Shown here in pieces: positions 1 through 10,612 of a DNA stretch of 64,000 nucleotides. Numbering within the stretch: the stretch's first letter is position 1; each line of letters begins with the position of its first letter. A program made the translations under genes and the position numbers. Under the pieces are notes generated by a model. The model saw only the letters and a program-made list of their open reading frames with translations. It made no database searches and was not told where the DNA came from. This stretch comes from Gnetum montanum. Taxonomy: Eukaryota; Streptophyta; Gnetopsida; Gnetales; Gnetaceae. The stretch is taken from positions 29,212 through 93,211 of the forward strand of contig MNCI01037707.1 of the NCBI GenBank assembly GCA_015680685.1, in the 5' to 3' direction.

Positions 1-1337
1 AGTGAATAAAAATAAGTCTTTGCATGGTATGGTTCTCATGCATAAACATAAGAAAAAGAGAAAAAAGAGAAAAAGGTGAGAATTCAAAGCACACCCCTTA
101 GACATAATAAAGAAATATGGGCTACAAGCATTGGTTATGGCACTGGAAAGACATGTTACCCATGCTTGAAGGTTTCCTCTAACTAAGGCCCTTTCTCGCT
201 TCCTGCTTCTCCATCTCACTCTCCTTGGGATGGTGGTCACTCTTTGTGAAAGCATTCTTGTTGCCTCAAGAGGATGGATTGGCCAAGTGTATTGATCGAG
301 GTCACTAAATGTGGTTGGTTTGAGACTGGATTTGGGACGAGTTCTACTCAGTTATCTTAACCATGAAATACACAAGGAGCTTTACACAACCTTGTTCTTG
401 GGATTCAATTCCATTCTCTTCTCTCCATATTTCTTCCCATTTTCCACCTCATTACTGGTTTTATCATTAATTCATTCTAGGTTGATGCATTGTTTTTCTT
501 TGGTGAATTCTTGTGGGTATGTTTTTAACTCTTACTTTCAAATGAAATTCCTAGAGCCTATGGACTCTTTGGTTTGTGGGTTTTTCAGGGCATAAAGGGC
601 ATGAGCCTGCTTTGGGGAGGACCCACTTGCATATCTTTTCATTTGGTTAAGTTAAGTTCTTTACCCTTAGACATTGTTACAATCAAATTCTTTTTATTTA
701 CCTCATCCATGTCATCCAAATTGTATGCACATTCATAACTGTTTATAATGAATTCCTTTTTATTGTTGTGAATACCATCTTTCCACTACTCCTTATGTCA
801 AGCTTTCTCTGAATTGTATGGAGCGCTTCTATTATTTAACCCATTTGTCAATCTTTCCATAAAAATATCAAGCAAGCAATCTATCACAATCATAACTTGG
901 CTAGATAAAATCACCGATGAGACAAGGTATTCAACCATTATTTATATATTATATATACTAATCCTTGGTTTTGATGTGATTGTAGTGGGAAGCATGGATT
1001 GGAAGCAGGACTATTGTCACCAAGGAGGATGCAACCATATCACTCATGAGAGATTGTTCATGACCGTTGGATCTCTTTTACCTCTCCCTCATTCTTCTAT
1101 TGCCAAGAGGGGTTGGATTTCCTTTGGATCTGTTGGTGTTCTTTCCTAATTTTCATGAATACCAATTTTGTACGTAATTGTAATATTATATGCTCGGTCA
1201 CTTTTGTATTTATCTATTTTCTCTATGTCACTCTGCATGTCAGTCAAATAAGTCCACATCCCCCTAATATAATTTGTAAAGAACTTGTTTCTCTTCTTCT
1301 ATACTCAAGGACATGTTTTCATTCAGTCATGGGGGTA
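1..1337 (+). mobile_element. 3' internal region of LTR retrotransposon H (family A)
   Basis: This is non-coding or badly decayed sequence between the lost integrase region and the 3' LTR of a + strand element whose 5' part lies left of the window. Bases 1 to about 640 are the reverse complement of about 3165-3775 in A1 and match about 37810-38460 in A2, which are the same region of two - strand relatives. The landmark 'GCTTTGGGGAGGACCCACTTG' type block near 608-630 recurs inverted at 3168-3195. Bases near 985-1075 correspond inverted to about 37370-37450 beside the A2 LTR. No long reading frame survives; the open stretch at 311-595 has no recognisable domain. Confidence 0.85.
1321..1337 (+). 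other. Polypurine-tract position of H, next to its 3' LTR
   Basis: The bases CATGGGGGTA lie immediately before the LTR start TGATGAG at 1338. The same arrangement, CATGGGAGTA then TGATGAGT, is found in A1 read on the - strand at 2412-2421. The purine run is short, but its position and its conservation between two copies support it as the plus-strand priming site. Confidence 0.6.
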
Positions 1338-1351
1338 TGATGAGAGCAGTT

Positions 1352-1434
1352 ACTCTAATTATTAGAGTGGTTACTCTAGTAGTTACTTTAGAAATTATTC
1401 TAATTATTAGAGCGATTACTCTAATTATTAGAGT
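1352..1434 (+). repeat. Three palindromes in the U3 of H
   Basis: The 17-base palindrome ACTCTAATTATTAGAGT (8-base arms, one-base centre) occurs exactly at 1352-1368 and 1418-1434. A shorter copy with its core intact lies at 1399-1411. All sit within 100 bases upstream of the TATA box, where an LTR enhancer would be. Binding by a transcription factor is only an inference from position and symmetry. Confidence 0.75.
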
Positions 1435-1448
1435 AGTTTCTCCCAAGC

Positions 1449-1459
1449 CTATAAATATA
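1449..1459 (+). promoter_or_regulatory. TATA box of the H LTR
   Basis: CTATAAATATA lies about 110 bases into the LTR. A TATA box at the same relative place is seen in A1 (8591-8600, - strand) and A2 (46100-46112, - strand). Transcription would start about 30 bases downstream. Confidence 0.7.
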
Positions 1460-1594
1460 GTGCCTAGGCACAAAATTGGGAAGGAAGTCTTTTAGCAATC
1501 AAGTAGAAAAACTCTTGTAGTCTATTTGAAAGTTAGAGTATTTTCCAAGTGCCCATAGTAGGAGGTCTAAGTGTGGATGGATCTTTATTCAAGC

Positions 1595-1599
1595 ATTGT
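1595..1599. repeat. Target-site duplication of A1, left copy
   Basis: ATTGT lies directly before the LTR start TGATGAGTGG at 1600 and is repeated exactly after the other LTR at 8634-8638. A 5-bp duplication is usual for Ty3/gypsy integrases. Confidence 0.93.
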
Positions 1600-2411
1600 T
1601 GATGAGTGGCGAGGTACCCCTACACTCAACCATACGAATATGAGTGTCTCACACACGATCCGATCGAACTCCAAGGACTAAGTGCTTACGCGCCTTAATG
1701 GAACACTTAAGGTTAATCAATCGCTATCTTCCCAAACTTACTTGTATTGTCACGGTTGTATGGTTAAGTAAGCTTGAGGTATATGATTTTTATATCTTTT
1801 ATCTTTTTAATGTCTTATGCTAATAGGGGAAGGTGAAGATAACTAAGTGACTAACTTTCCTTAACTATTCACTAACTAATTTCTAATTGTCCTAGCATCA
1901 GTATCCATTCCAACTTGCTGCACACACCCTAAACCAGTGCAACGTTGCTGGGATTACCAAACGCTACTCGTTACTGGGTTACTAAGCGTTACACATGTGC
2001 TTGAACTGGTCGTACTGAGTGCACTTAACTAGGAGAGTTAAGGGTTGAGAGAGATTAATTATCTAGGAAATAATTTAAACATTTAACAATAATCAATTCC
2101 TATTTAGCTTAGTCCACATGCTGCAAGGTTTATCAGAAAGTTCATCTTTATTTCTGTACACAAATGTGTGCTCAGGTACAATTTGCTCGAATAAAGATCC
2201 ATTCACTTTAAGACTCCTACTGTGGGCACATGGAAATTATTCTAACTTTGGAATGGTAAAACTGCTATAGTTTGGCTAAGGGTCTAAGTGTAAGTGTCTA
2301 AAATAGGGAAAGCCGCCTCTTATTTATAGACATTGTGGTAGGCCGTGATATCACATACGCGATATTGCGGGGGTGGATGCGATATCACGTACACGATATC
2401 GCGACTCATCA
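1600..2411 (-). mobile_element. 3' LTR of A1
   Basis: Direct repeat of 7870-8633, starting TGATGAGTGGCGAGG and ending ACTCATCA on the + strand. It is 812 bases, 48 more than its partner; the difference lies near 2337-2400, in the U3, where GATATC-centred CpG-rich palindromes are repeated. A TATA box (TCTATAAATAAG on the - strand) lies near 2320-2332. Confidence 0.95.
2337..2405 (-). repeat. Repeated GATATC palindromes in the U3 of A1
   Basis: Four GATAT(C/T)-centred motifs flanked by CG or TG occur in about 70 bases, for example GTGATATCAC, GCGATATTGC and CGATATCGCG. The partner LTR keeps only one (CGCGATATCG near 8615-8624). This is the U3 segment between the LTR edge and the TATA box. Contraction between the repeats explains the 48-base length difference of the two LTRs. 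Confidence 0.7.
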
Positions 2412-4437
2412 TACTCCCATGACTAAATGAAAGCTCATCCTCGAGTTCCTTACAAAATATTGAAAAGGTATGGGATTATTGACTTGAATGACACTAATGG
2501 TGAATGGGGTGACATGTGAATGAATCATCATTAAAACACATGACAAAATTAGTGTTCATGACAACAAGAGTGAACACTATATACATTTGACATCTAGCCT
2601 TATTTGGAAACTGAGAGAGATGAGAGAAGAGAGAGAGAGAAAAGAAGAAGTCTGATGCTGCCGATGTCAAGATTGCGCTTTTCGTTGTCCATCCATAGGC
2701 ACGTCATCAATCTTGTTCCTTGCATAACTACTCTAGTACCAGTCCATTCCAAGTGTTCCCTCCAGATCCAATCCATTGGTGTATGATTGCCATCTGCACA
2801 TACAACACAGGCTTAAATTAGCAAGGGTAAATGAATCACAATGCAGTTGATACCTTGCCTTGGTGAAAGGTCCATTGGTTGAGTTGTGGTATGGCTGATG
2901 CGAATTTTGGAGATATAACACTGGTGACTACCCAAGGTGTAGGGGTTAAGAGAAAATCGAAAAAATTGGACTAGGACCCCCATGACTGAGAGCGAACCTC
3001 CGGTAGAAGAGAATAGAAAAAGATAAGGAATAAGAAAGATGGGATAAAAGAAACAATGACAATGTCGATAAAATGGATGTCAGGGATGGAAATGAAAAAA
3101 ATAAAAGTTGATTGCAAAAATTTTTAAGGAAAATAAATTAACTAATGCACCAAATAGGAATGCCAGTAGGTCCTCCCCAAAGCAGGCTCATGCCCTTAAT
3201 GCCCTAACAATCCCACATTCAAAGAGTTTGTAGGCTCTAGAAATGTCATTTAGAAGAAAGAGTTAAAGTCTTAACCACACGAATTTACCAAAAAGAAAAC
3301 AATGTATCAACCAAAATATGGACTATTGATACAACCGACAATGAGGTGGAAAATGGAGAAAGAATGATGGAAAGAAGAGAATGGAATGGAGTCTCAAGTA
3401 CAAGGTGGTGTATAGCCCCTTGTGTATTAATGGTTAATGTGACTTAGTAGATCTCATTCCAAATCCAACCTTAAACAATCCACATCTAGTGACTTCACAT
3501 TAATACATTTGACCAATCCATCCACTTGAAGTAACAAGAATGCTTCCGCCAAAGAGTCACCACCATTCCAACGACACAAAAAAGAAGAAAGTATGAAGCA
3601 AGAAGGGGCCTTAGTTAGAGGGAACATGTTTATGTAGTTCCATAACCAGTGCTTGTAGCCCAGATGATTATTTCGGCTAAGGGATGTGCTTTGAATTCTC
3701 AATTTTCTCTTTTCTTCTCTCTTCTTTTTTTTTGTGTGAGAACCACACCATGCAAAGACTTATTATTTTTATTAGCTCAACTTCTCAATAATGGAGCAAC
3801 ATCAGAAAAATCAAGAAGAAAACATCAAAGCACCCATGAGAATGGCCAGCACAAATGCATCAAATCCCTTTTAATTCACACCCTTTCCAATCTTGAGTCC
3901 TTCCGTAGTTTGAGAAATGCCCAGTCACCAATTCATTGATAGTTATTATTATTGAAAGAAAGGGACTATACAGTTCTAAGCCAAGAGAGACCATAGAAAT
4001 TCATGGATGCATGGATGAAGTGGACTCATTTCCTATTATATCAAAAGAACCATACCCCAGTATCAACATTATAACTCATAGGTAAAAACCAAACATTAGC
4101 ACCCAATAGAGTATAGTTCATACCATCATCAGGAGCACTTATTAGGTGACGAACCTAACAAAATAAGTAAACATACTAATAAACGAAAAAGTATGAATGA
4201 TGTTGTAAAACAAAAAAGAGAAAAGTTAAAGAAATTTGTAAAACAAAAATGTGTAAACAGTACTGAGGGCCTTGATTGATTAGCATAGGTGGCCATCTCT
4301 CCCATGACTGAGTTGAAAGGGGGAGATCTGAAATAATGATCAAGGTTGTCCTTTCTTAGATGTGTTAGGTGCATTGACCATTCTAGATTCATGGTAAGGT
4401 TTGGTCAGTAGCACATTGACTAGTAATCTTTTATCGG
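2412..4437 (-). mobile_element. Long 3' non-coding region of A1
   Basis: This is about 2 kb between the integrase position (deleted here) and the 3' LTR. It aligns with H 1-1337 (inverted) and with A2 from about 37370 to 39110 in the same orientation. It includes a GA-rich run at about 2605-2650. Open stretches such as 3454-3702 and 4129-4392 on the - strand show no known domain. In Athila elements this interval can hold an env-like gene, but nothing here proves one. Confidence 0.75.
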
Positions 4438-4440
4438 AGT
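4437..4440 (-). other. Internal deletion junction of A1
   Basis: Right of this point A1 matches the protease-RT linker of A2 (residues like GKLEILKNFKQAL against GELEIFDKFKQEPL, about 41890-41930). Left of it A1 matches the region downstream of the A2 integrase (about 39100). About 2.8 kb carrying RT, RNase H and integrase is therefore absent. The exact base is uncertain by roughly 10. Confidence 0.75.
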
Positions 4441-4618
4441 GCTTGTTTGAAGTTTTTAAGAATTTCTAACTTCCCCCTATTGATGTTTTCAGGTTAAGGG
4501 TTGGAAGTTGGCAAAACTCTTGCTCCAGTGCATCTATGCCTTCAACGTGGGTGCAAGTGGTTCCCCCAGTTAGTTCCATGCACATTGGTGAGCTGCTCTC
4601 TTGATCAGATGTCAACCA

Positions 4619-5115
4619 CTAGGTGTCTTCTTGTTGTGTGGTTGCTACATACAAGTACTTTTGTATGTTAGTTTCTTGGGCACACCAGTTGCATGCAAGA
4701 AATGCTGAACATTCATGTACACAATCACACCCCATATCACTATATGTGATGCATGGAACTTTCTTCTTCTCGATCTTTCCAAAAGTGTTTTCCTTAGATA
4801 TTTCCAGGGAAAGATCGTGGATTCCTAGGTGTGCATTTATGGTACTTAGCCATGCTCTTCCCATTATTATTGGAAATTCCCCTTTGTCACTGTTTACTTG
4901 TATCACTAGGAAATCAGCTGGGTATGACCACCCACACATAGTGGTAATGATGTCCTCCACTAGTCCCAAGGGAACAATGATGGACTAGTCAGCCAACTCT
5001 AAACGAATATTGTTCTTCTTTAGTGGAGGCAGCTTCTAGGCTTTATAAATCTCTTGTGATATTAAGTTGACTCCATAACCTGAGTCCAGAAGAGCTTTAC
5101 ATGGTTCATTCCCAG
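4619..5115 (-). pseudogene. Aspartic protease region of A1
   Basis: Retropepsin of the gag-pol polyprotein, which would cleave Gag and Pol in the particle. The active-site motif L-L-D-S-G is readable on the - strand near 5070-5090 in the context CKALLDSGYGVNLIS. Downstream, FPIIMGRAWLSTINAHL is the flap and C-terminal part typical of gypsy proteases (compare PVILGRPWLAT). The open frame at 4969-4619 begins inside the domain, and stops interrupt the link to the active site. The same domain is in A2 at 42620-42181 with FPIIMGRAWLSTINVRM. It is followed by the deletion junction, so no polymerase follows. Confidence 0.85.
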
Positions 5116-5649
5116 CAACTTGGAGATAGATTAAAGGGCTTTCGGGGTCAGAGAATTTCCTAGGAAGGTGGCCCTCCTTAATCCAATTAGTGACAGCATG
5201 TGTTAACATAACTGTATGTGTTGAGCTCTGTTTTTGGTTTGAAGGGAGCTTTGAAGCCTGATTTGATGGAAAAACATTCAGAGGCTCAATCGCTTGTGGT
5301 TGTGACTGTTGGTTCTAAAGAAAGGTCTTCTCTTTGTATAGTTGTTAGAACCAGCAGCGGGTTGAAGGTTCACAGCTCTTGTAGCATTGCGTTGCTATGG
5401 TTCAGTGGGGAGTTCCCCTTGCATTGCTGGAGTAGGTGGTAATGGAGCTATCGTTGTGAGAGTTGTGGATGGGTTTGGAGGATGGTATGTCTGTGGGTTG
5501 TCTCTCCCAGGATAAGGAGTCCTATAATACTCTTGAGCTTGGTAGTGATGTTGTGGTGTCACGTGACCAATAGAGTCACGTGGAGAGATTGGCAGTTGCA
5601 CATAATAGCCATATGGATCCAGTTGCTAGTAAAGATATTGTTGTCGTGG

Positions 5650-7700
5650 TGGTGGCATCCCCCATGACTATGGGTATTGTCACTACTAGTGTTGCTTAAT
5701 AGGTTGTGGTGGAGTTCCACTTGGATAATACGTTAAAGGTTGGTGGAACTACCTTGGGGATAAGGTAATCGACGAGGTGCTTGCCGTTTGTTAAGTCATG
5801 GGTTGAGTGCATACACCCCAGACTCTTGTAGATGTGAGATTACTGGGCAGCATCCCTTAGGATGGTCATATTAACATATCTCACATCCACCATCATTTTT
5901 TGTATCAAAATCCACAACCTCTTCAGTGATGGCCATTTTACCCTTACCTTTGTTATGTGCATTTTCCAAATTCCTCTTTTTCTTTTTGTCATAGTCACTA
6001 CCTCGCTCCCTAGACTCCTCTACGATTTTAAGAACGGTTTCAAATATACTATCTAGGGAGTCCCACATTTGGTCTACCTTTGTAGACACTTTTGTTGTTA
6101 ATTTTTGCAGCGACAAGGTTTTCCTATGCACCATCTATTCGAGTGGTGACTCTTCCTCCTCCCCATAGAATCTCACTCCCCTTTTTCAGAGGGAAGCATC
6201 GTGGTTGTACTCTTCTGCACTTTCTTTCTGACATAGCTCTTCTTCTTCCTTGGCTACTTGTTCCAGAAATCTATGGACCTAACGAGACCTAAGCTCTGAT
6301 AGTATCCCTTGGGAATACATTCCGAGGGTTCTCCTGGTTTCATGCCTAAGTCCATCTACGAGATGGCGTAGTTGATCCTACTGCAAGTAATCATGGCCCG
6401 GGAAATGGTGTAATAGTGCATAATATCGGCCCATGGTAGCATCCAAGGGTTCATGACTTCCCTGCTTCCATCCTTGGATTTTCTTTCACAGGTTGGACAC
6501 CCAGGAGTACATTTGATACTTATCATTAAATAGTTCTAGCATCGTACTCCACCTTCAAATGGATTTCAGTTCTAAGGACCGGTACTAGATTTTTGCTTCT
6601 TTAACTAGTGTCCTTGGGAACAACTTTAGCTTTTGCCATTCATTCTTGATGTTTTGCAAGGCTCATGCATCATGAAATTCTTGTAAGTGGTTCTAAGGAT
6701 CAACATTGTATTCCCCCTCAAATTGTGGGATGGTATTCATGTCTAACCTCTTGATCCTGCTATCTTTTTGGTGCCTTGTGGGATTTCTTACGACCTCCGT
6801 GATGTCTAACATGCTTTGGGTTGTGAGTAGGGGTTCTTCGTGGTCATTTCATTCATAGCGTCTGTGATGTCTACGTGGTTCCCTACTCTCCCTTCTTTTA
6901 TGCCGTGATTCTCTAGAGTGCCCTTTTCCTCGTTCTCGACTCTCTCATCGAGGTTTCTCCCCCTGTTTACCTTTATCCTCACAGTTAGGTTCCTTATGAC
7001 TACGTCTTGATACTGAAGGAGAGGGTGAATGTGATGATGAAGGTGAAGAAGAAGGAAAATCATTACCATGATGATGTTTCCTACCTTCTCTTTGGTGGTC
7101 TCGGCCCCGATCATGATTACGATCAGACTGCCTACCCTTATCATATGTTTGTGTTCCCTCATTGAACACTTGGTGTTCATGGGGATCAGAACCAGGATTG
7201 TGAACCATGGAGTAGAGGTTTTGATACACCACCTCCTGACCATCGTTAGGAGGGGCAACATCATTTTGTGGAGAACCTATTGAAATAGGTTCACCACCCT
7301 CAATTTCTCTTAAGACGGGTGGAGCGTTATGGGGTCCTTTGCCCTTCAACGATGTATAGTATCTCTCATGTCGCAAGTCCCTTTGACGTTGCGCTTCTAT
7401 GGGATGGTAATCCCTTATGTCCTAATTGCATGCAACGTATTCCACATATAACTATGACATGCCTACTCACGCGAGAGAAGAAGAAGCATGTTGGGGATTG
7501 CTCAGTCTGGAGGCAATACTATGTTACCCTCCAAGTCTCTCCAATGCAGTTGTTCATCTTGATGGAGAATAAAGGTAAAGTCAGGTACATATTCATCGTG
7601 ATGAATATATACCACACCGAATTGTTGAGGAACTGGTGGATCTTGGTTACATGTGTTGTGCTCCTGACTGTCTCTTGTGTTGTTCCTAGGCAGTGAAGTG
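5650..7700 (-). pseudogene. gag of A1 (broken)
   Basis: Capsid/nucleocapsid precursor, decayed into several frames. The N-terminal part (7376-6945) contains a long arginine-, histidine- and serine-rich low-complexity stretch (residues like RKHHHGNDFPSSSPSSS), matched in A2 at 44866-44477. The core near 6700-6300 contains a segment resembling Gag (L-R-H-L-V-D-G-L type near 6360). Near 5835-5890 a C-x2-C-x4-H-x4-C type zinc knuckle is partly visible (CEIC, then DHPKGC). Stops and frameshifts are frequent. It lies between the primer site and the protease, as expected. Confidence 0.8.
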
Positions 7701-7850
7701 CTTTTGTGTGAAGAAGAAGAAATTTTTGTCTTGTTTGGTGTGCTATTTATTGTTATCTTATTTTTCTTTTAATCAACCCTAAGGGTTTGTTCAAGTGTCC
7801 CAACGATATGAATGATCTCCTATGTTCTACGTGGCGCACAAACAACTAAG

Positions 7851-7868
7851 TCCCCAGCAACGACGCCA
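7851..7868 (-). other. Primer binding site of A1, tRNA-Asp type
   Basis: On the - strand TGGCGTCGTTGCTGGGGA follows the 5' LTR after one base. It matches the complement of the 3' end of plant tRNA-Asp (TGGCGCCGTTGCCGGGG) except for two C-to-T type changes. It fixes the orientation of the element. A2 has a more decayed version at 45349-45366. Confidence 0.88.
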
Positions 7869-7869
7869 A

Positions 7870-8633
7870 TGATGAGTGGCGAGGTACCCCTACACTCAAC
7901 CATACGAATATGAGTGTCTCACGCACCATCTAGTTGAACTCCAAGGACTAAGTGCTTACGTGCCTTAATAGAACACTGAAGGTTAATCAATCGCTATCTT
8001 CCCAAACTTACTTGTATTGTCACGATTGTATGGTTAAGTAAGCTTGAGGTATACGATTTTTATATCTTTTATCTTTTTAATGTCTTATGCTAATAGGGGA
8101 AGGTGAAGAGAACTAAGTGACTAAATTTCCTTAACTATTCACTTACTAAGTTCTAATTGTCCTAGCATCAGTATTCGTTCCCACTTGCCGCACACACCTT
8201 AAACCAGTGCAACGTTGCTAGGATTACCAAACGCTACTCGTTACTGGGTTACCAAGCATTACACACATGCTTGAAGCGGTCGTACTGAGTGCACTTAACT
8301 AGGAGAGTCAAGGGTTGAGAGAGATTAATTATCTAGGAAAGCATGTAAACATTTAACAATAATTAATTCCTATTTAGCTTAGTCCACATGCTGCAAGGTT
8401 TATCAGAAAGTTCATCTTTATTGTCGTACACAAATGTGTGCTCAGGTACAATTTGCTCGAATAAAGATCCATTCACTTTAAGACTCCTACTGCGGGCACA
8501 TGGAAATTATTCTAACCCTAGAATGGTAAAATTTTTATAGTTTGGGTAAGGTTCTAAGTCTAAGTGTCTAAAGCAGGTAAAGCCACCTCTTATTTATAGA
8601 CATTGCGGCAGGCCGCGATATCGTAACTCATCA
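7870..8633 (-). mobile_element. 5' LTR of A1
   Basis: Direct repeat of 1600-2411, 764 bases, with TGATGAGT and ACTCATCA ends. The TATA box is at 8591-8600 (TCTATAAATAAG on the - strand), only about 35-40 bases from the LTR edge because U3 has contracted. The target duplication ATTGT follows at 8634-8638. Confidence 0.95.
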
Positions 8634-8638
8634 ATTGT
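8634..8638. repeat. Target-site duplication of A1, right copy
   Basis: ATTGT, identical to 1595-1599, directly after the LTR end CTCATCA. The H LTR resumes at the next base. Confidence 0.93.
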
Positions 8639-9254
8639 GTACCTAAGCACACCTTGTGTACGGTAATAAAGACGAGCTCTTTGATTCATCCTTGAAGCAC
8701 TTGAGATTTTTTTTCTTATGCATTTATTTTATTTTATTTTCTTATGCATGTATTTTATTTTATTTTATGCATTTTACATTTCTGTTATTAGCATAGAAAT
8801 TCATTTTGATCAATTAAGCAAGTTGTTAAATTACACAAGCACGACCACTTCGAGCATGTGTGTAATGCTTGGTAACCTAGTAACGATTAGTGTTTGGTAA
8901 TCTCAGTAGTGTTGCACTGGTTCAGGACGTGTATGGCAAGTGGGAATGGATGCTAGTGTTAGGATTAGTTAGAACTTAGTTAATGAGTAGTTAAGTTAAA
9001 TTAGTCACTTAGTTACCTCTCTCCTTCCCTACTAGTACAGGACATAAAAACATAAAAGCTATAAAAATCATATGCCTCAAGCTTACTTAACCATACAATC
9101 GTGACATATAGGTAAGCTTGGGAAGACAACGATCAACCAACCCGTCCTTGTTCCACAAGGGCGCATAAGCACTTAGTCCTTGGAATTCAACCAGATTGTG
9201 TGTGAAATGCTCATATTTGTATGGTTGAGCGTAGGGGTACCTCGTTGCTCATCA
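8639..9254 (+). mobile_element. 3' LTR of H, right part
   Basis: It continues the LTR begun at 1338. Its sequence is the reverse complement of family LTR sequence: for example GGTATACC-like decay aside, 8860-8960 carries the conserved GGTAATCTCAGTAGTGTTGC region, and it ends GGGGTACCTCGTTGCTCATCA, the inverse of the TGATGAGTGGCGAGGTACC start of A1. The five bases after it, ATTAT (9255-9259), should be the right target duplication of H; the left copy is outside the window. Confidence 0.9.
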
Positions 9255-10612
9255 ATTATCCTAAAGGTGACCATGCATATGGTAGGAGCAAATGTCTCTT
9301 CATAATTAGTTCCCTTAATTTGAGAGAATCCTTTGGCAACCAATTAGGCTTTATACTTTTCTAGTGTTCGGTCATCTTTTAGTTGTAAAGACCCATCAAT
9401 TCTTAATAGGTTATCTCATTTTTAGAGAGTGTACCAAATTTCATACTCCTCTTTTTTTTCATCATTTTAATTTCATTCTCCATTTGTCTTTTTTAGTGGT
9501 TTATCATAAAGGCTTGAGTAACTATCTTTGAAGCTTCTTTATCAAGTATCATAATGTTGGTAATAATATCATTATAATCTAGTTTATTGTACTGAATTCT
9601 TGTAATTCTTTGTTTAGTAATATTTAGGTTTGCCTAATCTCTAGCACTTTTAATCATCTATTTTCATTCTCTAGGTCTCTTGGGTTCATCACTATTATTA
9701 TTATTATTATTTTCATTATCTTGAGGATTAGTTTTTTTCTAAAATTGGATTGACTTCTTTATCTTTATTGGAATGTTGATGTGAGCAAGTTGCAGGGTTT
9801 TGAGCATCATCTTCATCATAATTAGTATTTGTAAAACTCTTATCAATCAATTTTTCTTCTAGTAATTCATCTTCAATAAACACCATGTCTCTTGTAATTA
9901 CTAATTTTTCATCCTCTGGGTTTCAAATCTGATAATCTTTTGTATGGATACCATATCCTATGAAATATCTTTCTTTTTCTTTTGGATTTGATATATTTTA
10001 AGCTATGATGTGATAGTATTCTCTATAGTCAAAGACTCATAAATGTTTCAAGTTAGGGTTTCTTCCATTCCACACTATATTAAAAACACTTAAAATGTAA
10101 ATAGAGTGTAGGACTTCTATTAATGATGTGGACTATAGTTTGTACAACTTCTTCCCAAAAGGCATCATCTAATTTAGATTGGAATAACATACATTGAACC
10201 ATTTCACCAATTGTTTGATTTTTGTGCGTAGCTACACCATTCTATTCTAGATACTATGGAATAGTATTTTGATAAATAATTTCTTTATTTGCAAGATATT
10301 CTTGAAATTATCTATTTATATATTCTATCCCATTATCAATTCATAGCTTCATGATTAGTAACCTAATCTATTTTTCCATCCATGATTTAAACTTTTTGAA
10401 GGTATCAAAAACTTTTGATTTGGATTTGGTAACATATATCCACACCTTACATGAGATGTCATCAATGCAGGTTATAAAGTATTTTGCTTCTCCTAATGAA
10501 GTTACATAACTTTAATAACCAACATTTGAGTCTATAATCTCCAACTTGGTTCTTGCAACTGTATTCCTCGTGCATGGAAAAGTCATTCTAGTTTGTTTAC
10601 CAATAGCACTAT
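9255..10612 (-). pseudogene. Ty1/copia pol remnant: integrase end and start of RT
   Basis: Read on the - strand from 10560 to 9255 the fragments follow copia order. Integrase core residues GEAKYFITCIDD and IDNGIEYINR lie near 10500-10300. N-G-V-A-x-x-K-N-x-T-I-x-E-M, the copia motif NGVxERKNRTL, is at about 10250-10190. Then come IINRSPT, a linker with LVITRDMVFIEDE near 9900, and the start of the RVT_2 reverse transcriptase with LVAKGFSQIKGTNYEETFAP near 9340-9290. The domain stops at 9254 where H begins. On the right the integrase core is cut by D at about 10612. Multiple stops show that it is dead. It is the oldest layer visible on this side. Confidence 0.85.

Larger units (their letters stand above)
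1338..1599 (+). mobile_element. 3' LTR of H, left part (split by A1)
   Basis: The LTR begins TGATGAGAGCAG, the family start also seen in A1 and A2, and continues at 8639 after the A1 insertion. The last five bases, ATTGT (1595-1599), are one copy of the A1 target duplication. This part holds a short U3 of about 110 bases with repeated palindromes, a TATA box at 1449-1459 and the start of the transcribed region. The joined LTR is about 878 bases long, near the 764-841 bases of the complete LTRs of A1 and A2. Confidence 0.9.
1600..8633 (-). mobile_element. Complete but internally deleted Ty3/gypsy LTR retrotransposon A1
   Basis: Both LTRs (1600-2411 and 7870-8633), the terminal TGATGAGT...ACTCATCA inverted repeat, a 5-bp target duplication and a tRNA-Asp-type primer site at 7851-7868 define the ends. 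It reads on the - strand: 5' LTR, primer site, gag, protease, then a long 3' non-coding region and 3' LTR. Reverse transcriptase, RNase H and integrase are missing: compared with A2 the sequence jumps at about 4437 over what corresponds to about 39115-41893. It is inserted in the 3' LTR of H, a relative in the opposite orientation. The LTRs differ at 6 of 60 positions in the block 1861-1920 against 8131-8190, so it is not a recent insertion. It would depend on enzymes supplied by another element if it moved in this form. Confidence 0.95.

Noticed and set aside
311-1340. Possible host gene with open stretches of 94, 111 and 75 codons
   Set aside because: The region is repeated in A1 and A2 as retroelement 3' region; the frames are not kept.
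4623-4988. Open stretch of 121 codons on the + strand
   Set aside because: It is the antisense of the A1 protease at 4969-4619, which has a recognisable domain.
5862-6292. Open stretches on the + strand of 64-66 codons
   Set aside because: Antisense of the A1 gag region, no domain.
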